A stretch of 34,010 bases of DNA from Candidatus Brocadiaceae bacterium (GCA_015661205.1 JACVXV010000039.1:1-34010); one strand, 5' to 3'. Counted from the first letter of the stretch, positions 15,903-25,043 are shown. Numbers and translations: made by a program. Notes: generated by a model not told the origin, from the sequence alone.

Positions 15903-17993
15903 ATGCTAGAACATTTTTTTGCACCTAAAACGGTTGCCGTCGTCGGCGCTTCCCGTGAAGAAGGCAAGGTTGGGCATGATTTGTTGAAGAATCTGCTGCA
16001 ATATCGTTTTGCAGGTAAGATTTTCCCCATAAATCCTCATCCGGGCGATATCCTGGGAATCAAGTCATACACCAGTGTTAAAGAAGTTTCTGAAAAATTA
16101 GACCTGGTAGTAATTATCGTGCCCGCCCAGTACGTGGGAAAAATCGTGGACGATTGCGTTGAAAAGGGCGTGGATTCGATTATCGTTATCAGTGCTGGTT
16201 TCAAGGAAAGCGGCATTGATGGCGCGGCGCGGGAACGGGAACTGCTGCAGAAGCTGAAGGCGCACTCTATCCGGATGGTGGGTCCCAATTGCCTCGGCTT
16301 GATTAATACCCAGGCCAACCTCAACGCCTCGTTTGCCGCCGGTATGCCGGCTCAGGGCGACGTGGCCTTTTTCTCACAGTCAGGCGCGCTTTGCACGTCC
16401 ATATTGGACTGGGCAATGGGCGCAAGCATGGGGTTCTCGAAGTTTATCAGTATGGGAAACAAGTCGGACGTCGATGAGGTGGATATGATAAAAGCCCTGG
16501 ACGCCGACCCCGCCACAAGGGTTATACTGGGTTATTTGGAAGGGGTGAAAAACGGTGCGGAGTTCATGGCGGCTTCCCGGCAGACCACGCGGAAAAAGCC
16601 GATGATTATCGTAAAATCAGGGGGAACGGCGGCCGGCGCAAAGGCGGCGTCTTCACATACGGGGGCGTTGGCCGGTTCAGAGAACGCGTTTGACGCGGCG
16701 TGCAAGCAATCGGGGATTTTAAGGGTGAAAACCCTCGAAGAGCTTTTTGACTGCGCCAGGGTGTTCAGCGCCCCACAATTGCCGAAAGGCCAGCGCATCG
16801 CGTTGATTACCAACGCGGGTGGTCCGGGTATTATCGCAGCCGATGCCGTGGAACGGTCGCGGTTGAAAATGGCGGGTCTTTCTAAAAATACCATAGATTT
16901 TCTTCGGGCGTCTTTGCCGCCTACGGCAAGTGTTTACAACCCTATTGACGTATTGGGCGATGCAAAGGCGGACAGATACAAGATCGTTCTTGAGAAAACG
17001 CTGGAGGATCCCAACGTCGATGTGGTGTTGATTATCCTGACGCCCCAGGCGATGACGGAGATAGACAAAACGGCGGAACTCATTACCGCGGTATCCCGGC
17101 GAACTGACAAACTCATAGTCACCTCATTTATGGGTGGGGTGCGGGTTGAAAGCGGCATAAAAATACTCTGCCAGGCAAAGGTGCCTAACTATGCCTTTCC
17201 TGAGCGCGCAATATCCGCAATAGAAACGGCCTATCGATATACGGAATGGCAGAAACGGCCCGGACGGGAGGTAAAAACCTTTCAAGCTCAAAAAGAAACG
17301 GCCCGGACCCTTATCAACGAAGCTCGGCAAAAAAATCGCCGGTATCTGAGCGAAGAAGAGGCAAAACAGGTAATATCCAACTATGGCTTCGTGATACCGC
17401 GAAGCATCCTTGCCGCTTCCGAGGAAGAAACAGCAAGCGCTGCTGAAGAAATCGGATATCCGGTGGTTATCAAGATTTCCTCCCCCGACATCCTGCACAA
17501 ATCGGATTTTGGCGGGGTGGCGGTTGGGGTAAAAACCGCGGCAGACGCGCGGAGGTTCTTTTGTGAAATCACGCAAAAGGCGCGCCGCCTGATGCCCGAC
17601 GCCGACGTAAAAGGCGTCCTGGTGCAGCAGATGGTTACCGGCGGCAAGGAAGTGATTCTCGGCATGTCGCGCGACCCCCAGTTCGGCCCACTGCTCACGT
17701 TTGGGCTGGGCGGCATCTACGTGGAGGCGTTAAAAGACGTTTCGTTTCGGGTCGCGCCCATTGACGCACGCGATGCAGAAGAGATGATCCGCGAGATTAG
17801 GGCATTTACTCTTTTAAAAGGCGTCCGGGGTGAACCGCCGTCCGATCTCGGCGCCATTATTGACAGTCTTTTAAAACTTTCCCAGATGGTTACCGATTTC
17901 CCTGAAATTATGGAAGTGGACATAAATCCGCTCGTAGTGTTTCCTGAAGGGAAAGGGGCGATAGCCATAGACGCGAGATTGGCGCTGGAATAA
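15903..17993 (+). CDS. ADP-forming acetyl/acyl-CoA synthetase, fused alpha-beta subunits
   Basis: The enzyme interconverts acyl-CoA + ADP + Pi and acid + CoA + ATP, by way of a phosphohistidine. At 696 residues it has the fused layout: CoA-binding Rossmann domain (about 1-130, VAVVGASREEGKVG and GPNCLG), succinyl-CoA ligase-like domains (about 145-460) with the phosphorylated His252 in SSHTGALAGSE, then an ATP-grasp domain (about 475-696). The ATP-grasp part includes VVIKISSPDILHKSDFGG with the second His532 and EVDINPLVV near the end. It could conserve energy from acetyl-CoA or activate organic acids; substrate specificity cannot be read from sequence. It follows the AsmA-like gene by 4 bases and precedes the BioD/DRTGG gene by 27, a likely operon. 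Confidence 0.92.
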   Translation: MLEHFFAPKTVAVVGASREEGKVGHDLLKNLLQYRFAGKIFPINPHPGDILGIKSYTSVKEVSEKLDLVVIIVPAQYVGKIVDDCVEKGVDSIIVISAGFKESGIDGAARERELLQKLKAHSIRMVGPNCLGLINTQANLNASFAAGMPAQGDVAFFSQSGALCTSILDWAMGASMGFSKFISMGNKSDVDEVDMIKALDADPATRVILGYLEGVKNGAEFMAASRQTTRKKPMIIVKSGGTAAGAKAASSHTGALAGSENAFDAACKQSGILRVKTLEELFDCARVFSAPQLPKGQRIALITNAGGPGIIAADAVERSRLKMAGLSKNTIDFLRASLPPTASVYNPIDVLGDAKADRYKIVLEKTLEDPNVDVVLIILTPQAMTEIDKTAELITAVSRRTDKLIVTSFMGGVRVESGIKILCQAKVPNYAFPERAISAIETAYRYTEWQKRPGREVKTFQAQKETARTLINEARQKNRRYLSEEEAKQVISNYGFVIPRSILAASEEETASAAEEIGYPVVIKISSPDILHKSDFGGVAVGVKTAADARRFFCEITQKARRLMPDADVKGVLVQQMVTGGKEVILGMSRDPQFGPLLTFGLGGIYVEALKDVSFRVAPIDARDAEEMIREIRAFTLLKGVRGEPPSDLGAIIDSLLKLSQMVTDFPEIMEVDINPLVVFPEGKGAIAIDARLALE

Positions 17994-18020
17994 TTTTTCA
18001 TAACAAAAAGGGGGCATATC

Positions 18021-19091
18021 ATGATATCCATTTTTATAGCATCCGTCACACCCTTTTCCGGGAAAAACCTCATCTGTCTCGGTCTCGGCTTGAAATTTAA
18101 AAGGGATGGATACCGTGTCGGATACTTTAAACCCGTTGGGATTTCACCGGTGCTTGTGGATGGAATTGTAACTGACGAAGACGCCGTATTCCTTTCCAAG
18201 TCGCTGGAAGTGGACGAACCACCCCAGTCGATCTGTCCCGTGGTGCTGACCGAAGACCTCATCACCCGCATGACGCAGGGCGAGGAATTGAATATTCGCC
18301 AAAAGACCATGACCGCCTTTAACCAGGCCGCCACAGGGCAGGATGTAATAATTTCCAGGGGTCTTGGCAGGCTCTCCAGCGGCACCTGCCTGCTCTTTTC
18401 AGAGTTGGATTTTATCAAGGCAAGCAATGCTAAGGTAATATTTGTGGATAAACTGCAACCCGGCATTGATACCCTGGATGGATTTTTCTATGCGTCAAGG
18501 ATGCTTGGCGACCAATTACTGGGCGTCGTGTTCAACATAGTCCCTCCGGCAAAGATAAATCACGTGCGTGAGACGCTGGTACCCTTCCTAAAGAAAAACG
18601 GCATTACAACGCTGGGTGTTGTGCAAAAAGACCCCATCCTTGGAGCCGTTCCCATTCGCGAAATCGTTACGGCATTGAACGGTAAGGTCCTTTGTTGTAA
18701 TGACAAATTGGACGAGTTGGTTGAACACTTCATGATTGGGGCAATGAACATGGAAAGCGCCCTACGCTATTTCCGAAAGATAGACAACAAAGCGGTCATT
18801 ACCGGCGGGGACAGAAGTGACATCCAACTGGCGGCCCTTGAAACATCTACAAAATGCCTCATCCTTACCGGAGAATTGTATCCCGACGCCTCTATTTTGG
18901 GACGGGCGCAGGAATCCGGCGTGCCGGTTATGGTTGTGCGGGCGGATACAGCCTCGGCAGTCGAGATTTGCGAAGGTCTTGTTGGATACGTCAGCCTGCA
19001 CAGTAAATCCAAGGTGCAGCGCGCGGCCGAGGTAGTAGAGCGCGAACTGGATTTCAAAACAATCTATGAACGGTTGGGGATGAAAAAATAG
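18021..19091 (+). CDS. BioD-like/DRTGG-domain protein (Pta N-terminal-like)
   Basis: The 356-residue protein combines an N-terminal BioD-like P-loop domain (about 1-200) with a DRTGG domain (about 205-315), a pair also found as the regulatory N-terminal half of long phosphotransacetylases. The P-loop region reads SVTPFSGKNLICLG, with Asn instead of the usual Thr/Ser after GK, so nucleotide hydrolysis may be weak. ITGGDRSDIQLAALE is the DRTGG signature region. No phosphotransacetylase catalytic domain is present. Standing 27 bases downstream of the ADP-forming acyl-CoA synthetase, it probably senses or regulates acyl-CoA metabolism; I infer this from context. A strong ribosome binding site (aaaggggg) precedes the ATG. 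Confidence 0.85.
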   Translation: MISIFIASVTPFSGKNLICLGLGLKFKRDGYRVGYFKPVGISPVLVDGIVTDEDAVFLSKSLEVDEPPQSICPVVLTEDLITRMTQGEELNIRQKTMTAFNQAATGQDVIISRGLGRLSSGTCLLFSELDFIKASNAKVIFVDKLQPGIDTLDGFFYASRMLGDQLLGVVFNIVPPAKINHVRETLVPFLKKNGITTLGVVQKDPILGAVPIREIVTALNGKVLCCNDKLDELVEHFMIGAMNMESALRYFRKIDNKAVITGGDRSDIQLAALETSTKCLILTGELYPDASILGRAQESGVPVMVVRADTASAVEICEGLVGYVSLHSKSKVQRAAEVVERELDFKTIYERLGMKK

Positions 19092-19192
19092 AGTGGCGTT
19101 TCATAATAAACCATTCTTTGCAACCTTCGTGTTCTTTGTGATGAGAACCCTTTTTTGGTTGCTGTCTTGCGATGCCGGGAAGGGTGTCTATA

Positions 19193-20353
19193 CTACCTCT
19201 GTAACCACATCTTTCCCCAATTCAACCACCTGCGCACGTATGACAACGGCAGCAGCCATTGATGTGCCGGGGGGTAGGAAGCGCGGATATAATCAGCGCT
19301 TGGAAACAGCAGGGTGAACATGCCGGTAACCATTGAAAAGATTGAAGAAACAAAATCAAATCTGAGTGTTCTTATTACATAAATTAACACCCCACCGGTT
19401 AACCACACGTGCCCCATGTCAGGTCTGCTATGGCGGGCTAATTCAACGGATGCCGGCGCCGGCCATTGGGAAAAATCGTCAAATCCAAAGGGTATAGAAG
19501 TACCCGCCCAGTCTCTGGCCAGCTTTAACGCGGTTTCCATGGCATTGCGCCCTCGCCACTCAACGCATCGCCATTGTAGTATCTTCCAGTCATCGGCATT
19601 GCTGAGTTGTCCGGCAAGCAGTGCCGTATCATAAATCCAGGTCAGCCGATTATGCGGAAGATGATTTCTTATGTTAATTGCGGAATACATTAGTGCGTCT
19701 ATCGGGTGCAGGATGCTCATCGTCAGTGAAGGTGTTTTTAGCGCAACGGCCCTTTGGAAGAGGTCTTCAACGCCAACCTCACGTGTTGTTCCATGTAAAA
19801 GATACAAATCCCAGTGCAGCTCTATTCCACGGAGATTACGTGTTTTTCCGGTAGGTTTAAAGATTTCGTCCTTATAAATATTTTTTAAAAAAGGCATGAA
19901 TCTTTTTGTCTCGAGTAGATAGCCCAGTTCCTGCAATAACACCCCGGCGCGTTCAACCTGAGAAGGTTTGATCAGGATATCTAAATCGCTGCTCGGTCTT
20001 GTTGCCGGATCGGGATATACCGATCGAGCAAGGGCAGGTCCTTTTAGTATCAGGATATCTATACCGGCGTGCTGAAAGGCATTCAACAACACGCTCAATT
20101 GTTTTTCCATCTGCATTGTTCGAAACCTGCTCCACAGGAAGGCATTTCTTAAATGTTCTACCACGTGATGCGGAAGAAGAGACGTAGAGGAGCGGGTGGT
20201 AATCTTCCAGTAAAGCAAGGGGGATACCCACTGGTTTTTTAGCGCAATCAGAAGCTTGTCCCAGTCATCCTTTGACGCATTAGGCGGTAAAACCGGCGTA
20301 TCCCTAAGCAGAGACGAAAGGTAAGGCTTGAATTGTTCGGGAATGGTAATCAT
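19193..20353 (-). CDS. Nucleotidyltransferase-fold protein (NTP_transf_5-like)
   Basis: From the ATG at 20353 this has 386 residues. The core motif is LKGPAL (103-108) followed by PATRPSSDLDILIKPSQV, with the DxD pair Asp123 and Asp125. This is the signature of the uncharacterised nucleotidyltransferase family (NTP_transf_5). The C-terminal part has a hydrophobic stretch and ends with YVRRWLNWGK. Members occur near exopolysaccharide and peptide-modification genes, but their substrate is unknown. A GTG at 20416 would add 21 residues; I chose the ATG because those residues are not typical for the family, but neither start has a clear ribosome binding site. It is the last of three minus-strand genes (radical SAM, propeller, this one) that may or may not be one unit. 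Confidence 0.8.
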   Translation of the reverse strand: MITIPEQFKPYLSSLLRDTPVLPPNASKDDWDKLLIALKNQWVSPLLYWKITTRSSTSLLPHHVVEHLRNAFLWSRFRTMQMEKQLSVLLNAFQHAGIDILILKGPALARSVYPDPATRPSSDLDILIKPSQVERAGVLLQELGYLLETKRFMPFLKNIYKDEIFKPTGKTRNLRGIELHWDLYLLHGTTREVGVEDLFQRAVALKTPSLTMSILHPIDALMYSAINIRNHLPHNRLTWIYDTALLAGQLSNADDWKILQWRCVEWRGRNAMETALKLARDWAGTSIPFGFDDFSQWPAPASVELARHSRPDMGHVWLTGGVLIYVIRTLRFDFVSSIFSMVTGMFTLLFPSADYIRASYPPAHQWLLPLSYVRRWLNWGKMWLQR

Positions 20354-20596
20354 TGTTTCACAATCCAAACAAGTCGGAAGTGTAAGGTAAAAAAATTCAG
20401 CATTATGAACGTACACCTCAAAGGTGATTTGCTTACAGGGGAATTCGATTCTCTTTCACAAAATATTATTATTGCTGGTTTTAGGATTAATTTGTAACTG
20501 TGTTGGTTCCCCGTTGCGTTATTATAGTGTTTTTTTAAGCTTTAAGTGTGACCCTACTCCAAGGCACGCTAACGCCTTGTATTACCTGACGGTCGG

Positions 20597-21985
20597 TCAC
20601 GGGGCATCAGCGCATACATGTATGTCTTCCGAATACTTAATTGTGGCATAGTCCCATGTGTCATTAAACCCGTTACTATGTCCGGTCACGTAGACATTGC
20701 ACGATGCATCTAAAGCTATGCCGAAAGCCCGATCATCACCATTTACCGGTCCGTTGTATCTTGCTATCCATTGCCGAGAGCCATTAGTACGATACTTTAT
20801 AGTTACATAGTCGCTAATAAAAACAGACACATTCGCATGCCCGGTAACATAGACATTACCGGATGCATCTACTGCCAAGTCATAAGCTTCATCTCTCCTG
20901 CTTGCCGGACCGTCGTATCTTGCTACCCATTGTTGTAGGCCATCAGCATTATACTTTATCGTTGCCAGGTCAGAACCGGTGCCGTCTCCCTTACTATTGC
21001 CGGTTACATAGGCATTGCCCGATGGATCTACGGCTATGGCAGTAGGCACATCAAAATCTTTTCCAGGCCCGTTGTATCTGGAAACCCATTGCCGGAGGCC
21101 ATTGGCGTCATACTTTATCGTTGCATAGGCAGAAGATTTATTTCTCCAGGTTCTATAACTCGACCCGGTTACGTAGACATTGCCAGTCGCATCAATATCT
21201 ATGGCAGCAGCATAATCATCTCTGTTTGTCGATCCGTTATATCTTGCAACCCACTGTTCGTTGCCGTTGACATCATACATTATAGTCGCATAATCACTCC
21301 TGTTGACGGGTCCACCATAACTCGACCCGGTTACATAGGCATGGCCTGAGGCATCCACTGCTAAGGCAGCAGCATAATCACCGCCGTTTCCCAACGGTCC
21401 GTTGTGTCTGGCAATCCATAGCTCATTGCCATCGGTGTCATACTTTATCGTTGCATAATCAACACCGGTGGCAGTTCCACCATAACTTGTCCCGGTTACA
21501 TAGACGCTGCCTGAGGCATCTACCGCTATGGCAACAGCCTGGTCCCAACCATTTCCCGGCCCATTGTATCTTGCAACCCACTGCTGGTTGCCATTTGCGT
21601 CATACTTTACCGTGGCATAGTCATATGTATAGTCGCCGGTTCCATCACTGTAGCCGGTCACATAGACATTGCCGGATGCATCTACCGCTAATTGCTGATT
21701 GCCATACGCATCATACTTTATTGTTGCATAGTCAAGCCTGGTTTCATTGGTTCCAAAACTATTCCCGGTCACATAGACATTCCCATCTGCATCTACAGCT
21801 ATGGCAGCAGCCTCATCCTGACCATTTCCCGGTCCGCTGTATCTGGCGGCCCATTGCTCTGAAGAATATGAAACAGCCGGCATGAGAATAAACAAAGAAA
21901 AGATAATAATCGTTGACATTATATACCTGTAACCCGCAACTTTCGATAACACCAATAATTTTTTTAAAATCGATATCGTTCTCAT
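20597..21985 (-). CDS. Exported SBBP-type beta-propeller repeat protein
   Basis: From the ATG at 21985 (gagg ribosome binding site nine bases upstream) the protein has 462 residues. A signal-like hydrophobic stretch, MSTIIIFSLFILMPAVSY, sits about 22 residues in, so export is likely though the N-region is long. The rest is a string of about 54-residue repeats of the type QWVARYNGPxN...AIAVDASGNVYVTG...DYATIKYDANGN, matching SBBP (beta-propeller) repeats. I count seven full repeats and one partial one. The second is shortened: YDAYGNQQ runs directly into LAVDASGNV, missing about 22 residues that every other repeat has. The function may be adhesion or surface binding; this is inference. The GTG/ATG options upstream would overlap the radical SAM gene by a few bases. 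Confidence 0.85.
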   Translation of the reverse strand: MRTISILKKLLVLSKVAGYRYIMSTIIIFSLFILMPAVSYSSEQWAARYSGPGNGQDEAAAIAVDADGNVYVTGNSFGTNETRLDYATIKYDAYGNQQLAVDASGNVYVTGYSDGTGDYTYDYATVKYDANGNQQWVARYNGPGNGWDQAVAIAVDASGSVYVTGTSYGGTATGVDYATIKYDTDGNELWIARHNGPLGNGGDYAAALAVDASGHAYVTGSSYGGPVNRSDYATIMYDVNGNEQWVARYNGSTNRDDYAAAIDIDATGNVYVTGSSYRTWRNKSSAYATIKYDANGLRQWVSRYNGPGKDFDVPTAIAVDPSGNAYVTGNSKGDGTGSDLATIKYNADGLQQWVARYDGPASRRDEAYDLAVDASGNVYVTGHANVSVFISDYVTIKYRTNGSRQWIARYNGPVNGDDRAFGIALDASCNVYVTGHSNGFNDTWDYATIKYSEDIHVCADAP

Positions 21986-22020
21986 TTTATTGTCCTCAAA
22001 TTTCCGTCCTACAGCAAAAA

Positions 22021-23196
22021 TCACGCAGTACCCTCCCACAGTTGGAGTTCTCCGGGGTCATCATGATATGGCAAGACATGGAATGAAGGGCAATACTGGC
22101 ATTGCAAGGGGACAACGTTATTATGCACGCGGTTGCGGAATTGGGAATATTTCAGTGATTTCCATATTTGTTTAAAGGGCGTTTGGAAAATGTTTCCCAT
22201 AGCGTATTTACGCTGAAATTCACGGCGGTTCCCTTCGTTACCGGCGCAACACGGTATAACGGTGCCGTCTACGAAAATAAAGGGCATACTCCAGTAGGTG
22301 CAGTTGCTAATGTCCGCCTTTCGCCGGGGGACGTTCTTGTTCCAGGCGGCCAGGACGTTCAGCTCCAACGCCCTGCGGTTGGTGGCCTCCACAATTTCAT
22401 CGGGAATAACGGTGGGGAGTCCTTCAATTTCCTTGTATTGATGGAGAATGCTCGTAAAGAAAACGGAGGGGCGTTCCTTGCCGCGTGTCACATCGTAAAG
22501 CAATTCGATAAATTTTTCCGTTTCATGCAAATTGTAGTTGGAGATGATGTAATGAAAGACCACCTGCGGGTAGATTTGCCCTGCCGCACGGCGGATATCA
22601 AAGAAATCGGAAAGGTTTTGCTTCACCTGTTCAAAGTTTGAACCAACACGGATTTTCTCGTAGGTTGCCGCTGTTGCGGCGTCAATCGATGCAATGATCT
22701 TATCAACCTTCAGCCGCACCAATTCCTTTGCCCGGTCTTTTGTCAGGAGGTGGAAGGAGTCGTATATTTCAACGTCAATTTTTTTGGACTTGACATACTC
22801 AATCATCCGCAAGAAATCCTTGTTCAGGAAACTCGTCCCGATCCCCGTCATGCCCACCCACTTCAGGCTGGGAAATTGCCTGATGATGTAAACAAATTCG
22901 TTGTATGACATATCCCTCTCAACCTCATTCCAGTAGGTGTGTTCGCACATCACGCATTTCAGATGGCAACGGGTGGTCGTCTCCACCTCGATTAGTCGTG
23001 GCAGATGGAGCAAATAGGGAAAGAGGGTTTTTAAAATGAGCTTACGGGGGGCTTCTTTTCCAAACGTCAGGATATACCACAACTTGTTATAGATACCCTT
23101 AACACCCTGCTCCCGGAATATTTTTTTACACTTTTGTAATGATGGCATGAATGAATTATATATCCCGCCAATAAGGGTATCAACACCATTTTTCAC
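22021..23196 (-). CDS. Radical SAM protein with a SPASM-type C-terminus
   Basis: The 391-residue enzyme has the radical SAM cluster motif CHLKCVMC (Cys77, Cys81, Cys84) in a segment that follows LIEVETTTR. A TIM-barrel pattern follows, and then a Cys-rich C-terminal part with SNCTYW, VIPCCAG and CQYCPSF, as in SPASM domains that bind extra iron-sulfur clusters. Such enzymes often modify peptides or cofactors, or act in cell-surface pathways. The substrate is unknown. GTG at 23196 is the longest start; an internal ATG at 23148 is an alternative. The propeller gene starts 35 bases downstream on the same strand. No small precursor peptide gene could be identified nearby. Confidence 0.88.
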   Translation of the reverse strand: MKNGVDTLIGGIYNSFMPSLQKCKKIFREQGVKGIYNKLWYILTFGKEAPRKLILKTLFPYLLHLPRLIEVETTTRCHLKCVMCEHTYWNEVERDMSYNEFVYIIRQFPSLKWVGMTGIGTSFLNKDFLRMIEYVKSKKIDVEIYDSFHLLTKDRAKELVRLKVDKIIASIDAATAATYEKIRVGSNFEQVKQNLSDFFDIRRAAGQIYPQVVFHYIISNYNLHETEKFIELLYDVTRGKERPSVFFTSILHQYKEIEGLPTVIPDEIVEATNRRALELNVLAAWNKNVPRRKADISNCTYWSMPFIFVDGTVIPCCAGNEGNRREFQRKYAMGNIFQTPFKQIWKSLKYSQFRNRVHNNVVPLQCQYCPSFHVLPYHDDPGELQLWEGTA

Positions 23197-23265
23197 AAAG
23201 AAAAACTTTAAATCATGGGGAAACAGGTAAAATTATTTTTTGCATTTATACTTCTGTAACAATAA

Positions 23266-23274
23266 TGCTATAAT
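23266..23274 (+). promoter_or_regulatory. Predicted extended -10 promoter element for pyrD
   Basis: TGCTATAAT is a perfect extended -10 element (TGnTATAAT). The -35 region is weak, as is usual for extended -10 promoters. It lies 52 bases before the pyrD ATG. No pyrimidine attenuator or riboswitch-like structure was seen in the short leader. Confidence 0.6.
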
Positions 23275-23325
23275 TAATTCCTAATTTTCTTCAACGGCTC
23301 ATTTGTCTTCATCTAAAAAACGATA

Positions 23326-24246
23326 ATGTCTAAAATAAACTTATCAGTCAATCTCTGTAACATCCCATTAAATAATCCCGGCATCCTGGCGTCGGGGATT
23401 TTGGGGACTACCAGGGCGTTGCTAAAACGCATGGTTGAAAATGGCGCCGGGGCCGTGACGATAAAGTCCATCAGCAAGGAGCCGAGGGAGGGCCACAAAA
23501 ACCCTACGGTCATTACCTTCGAAGGCGGTATGCTAAACGCCGTTGGCTATTCAAACCCTGGTGTTGAGGCGGCGGCAAAAGAATTTTCCCAACTGAATGA
23601 GATAGGCGCGCCAGTGATAGCCAGCGTGATCGGCACACAAAAAGAGGACTTCGTGAGGGTGGTTGAAGGCCTTTCCGCTCAAAAATTTTCAGCGATAGAG
23701 ATACCTCTCTCCTGCCCGCACACGCCCGGCTTCGGGCTACTTGCCGGGCAAGGCACGCCGCAGGCCACCTTCGACATAACTGCTGCGGTAAGAAAGGCCA
23801 CCAGTCTGCCGATATTCATCAAACTATCACCAAGCATACCCGAACTCTGCTCCGTTGCGAAGGCAGCAGAAGACGCCGGCGCGGACGCCATTACGGCGGT
23901 TAACTCTATGGGTCCCGGTATGCTCATTAACATAGACGCGCAAAGGCCTATTCTGAGCTTTAAGGTGGGCGGCGTTACCGGGGATGCCCTGAGACCCATT
24001 GCCATACGATGTGTATATGATTTGTACCAGTCCGTTAAAATCCCCATTATCGGCGTGGGGGGAATTTCCACGGGTAGGCACGCCATTGAGATAATGATGG
24101 CCGGGGCGTCAGCTTTTGGGGTTGGGTCTGCCATTTATTACCGGGGTATTGACGTATTTAAGAAAATATCCGATGAGATGGCCTTTTGGATGCAGGAACG
24201 CGGCATTACCAACATTAACGAGATTGTAGGAGTTGCTCATGATTGA
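23326..24246 (+). CDS. pyrD: Dihydroorotate dehydrogenase, catalytic subunit (class 1B)
   Basis: PyrD oxidises dihydroorotate to orotate in pyrimidine synthesis using FMN; class 1B enzymes pass electrons to PyrK. The 306-residue protein has the expected layout: an N-terminal LNNPGILASG, then GAVTIKSIS, EGGMLNAVGYSNPG, then the catalytic Cys130 in LSCPHTPGFG, and IKLSPS. The FMN phosphate-binding pattern IPIIGVGGISTG and AGASAFGVGSAI are near the end. The usual NxSCPN active-site string reads PLSCPHT here, with both Asn replaced (Pro128 and His132), a variant worth noting. pyrK follows with an 8-base overlap. No Shine-Dalgarno sequence precedes the ATG. Confidence 0.93.
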   Translation: MSKINLSVNLCNIPLNNPGILASGILGTTRALLKRMVENGAGAVTIKSISKEPREGHKNPTVITFEGGMLNAVGYSNPGVEAAAKEFSQLNEIGAPVIASVIGTQKEDFVRVVEGLSAQKFSAIEIPLSCPHTPGFGLLAGQGTPQATFDITAAVRKATSLPIFIKLSPSIPELCSVAKAAEDAGADAITAVNSMGPGMLINIDAQRPILSFKVGGVTGDALRPIAIRCVYDLYQSVKIPIIGVGGISTGRHAIEIMMAGASAFGVGSAIYYRGIDVFKKISDEMAFWMQERGITNINEIVGVAHD

Positions 24247-25003
24247 ACAACCGATAATGGTAAAAATCTGTGATATCCGGGAAGAATCACCGGACGTAAA
24301 GACGTTCTTCTTCTCCAAAGGAAATCTTCGATTTGAGCCGGGGCAGTTTGTCATGGTGTGGCTGCCGCTTCTTGACGAAAAACCTTTTGCGGTATCCTAC
24401 CTCCAAAACGACGTTGCAGGCATTTCCGTACTGAGAAGGGGCATATTTACGCAGTCCCTCCACGATATGAAAATAAGCGGGACGTTCGGTATCCGCGGGC
24501 CTTATGGCAGAGGTTTCGATTTACAACCGGGCGCGTGCGCCGTAGGCGGCGGCATCGGAATGGCCTCGCTTGCCACCCTTGCGGATAGATTACCCGATAT
24601 AACGATACTACAGGGGGCGCGAACCGCTTCCGGAATCATTTATCAAAACCGTTTCAGAGGCATGAAGGTATGTACCGACGACGGCTCTCTTGGACTACGG
24701 GGAACGGTTATCGACTTGCTGCCGGAACAACTAAAAAGCCGTACATTTCAGAAGGTGTATGCCTGCGGTCCCGAAAAGATGCTGTATAGAGTGGTGGAAT
24801 TGTGCAACCGCTACGGCGTCGGATGCGAGGCCTCCCTAGAGCGGTACATGAAATGCGGTTTTGGGCTATGCGGCCAGTGTGATTGCAGCGGACAGCGGGT
24901 GTGCCTTGACGGACCGGTCTTTACTTCCGCGGAATTAAGCGTAATGGAAGATTTTGGAAAAATGGAAATTACAAAGGCCGGCGAAAGAGTAATCCATAAA
25001 TAA
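24239..25003 (+). CDS. pyrK: Dihydroorotate dehydrogenase B electron transfer subunit
   Basis: PyrK carries FAD and a [2Fe-2S] cluster and moves electrons from PyrD to NAD+. I place the start at ATG 24239, because gtaggag (24226-24232) stands six bases before it; a TTG at 24233 is less likely. The protein has 254 residues: an FAD-binding barrel (about 1-95) with the PFAVSY segment, an NAD-binding part with GGGIGMASL and YACGPEKML, and the cluster ligands in MKCGFGLCGQCDC...VC near the C-terminus. The start overlaps the pyrD stop by 8 bases, so translation is coupled. All family hallmarks are present. Confidence 0.92.
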   Translation: MIEQPIMVKICDIREESPDVKTFFFSKGNLRFEPGQFVMVWLPLLDEKPFAVSYLQNDVAGISVLRRGIFTQSLHDMKISGTFGIRGPYGRGFDLQPGACAVGGGIGMASLATLADRLPDITILQGARTASGIIYQNRFRGMKVCTDDGSLGLRGTVIDLLPEQLKSRTFQKVYACGPEKMLYRVVELCNRYGVGCEASLERYMKCGFGLCGQCDCSGQRVCLDGPVFTSAELSVMEDFGKMEITKAGERVIHK

Positions 25004-25014
25004 ATGAAATTTCA

Positions 25015-25043
25015 TTGACATCGCAGGGTAAATATAGTATTTT
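25015..25043 (+). promoter_or_regulatory. Predicted sigma-70-type promoter for tRNA-Glu
   Basis: TTGACA (25015-25020) and TATTTT (25038-25043) are 17 bases apart. They end 68 bases before the tRNA. The -35 hexamer is perfect; the -10 is moderate. Confidence 0.5.

Noticed and set aside
19093-19317. Small plus-strand open frame after the DRTGG protein gene
   Set aside because: It overlaps the 3' end of the nucleotidyltransferase gene antisense, and has no ribosome binding site or recognisable fold.
23275-23325. Riboswitch or attenuator in the pyrD leader
   Set aside because: The leader is only about 45 bases long and shows no stem followed by a T-run.
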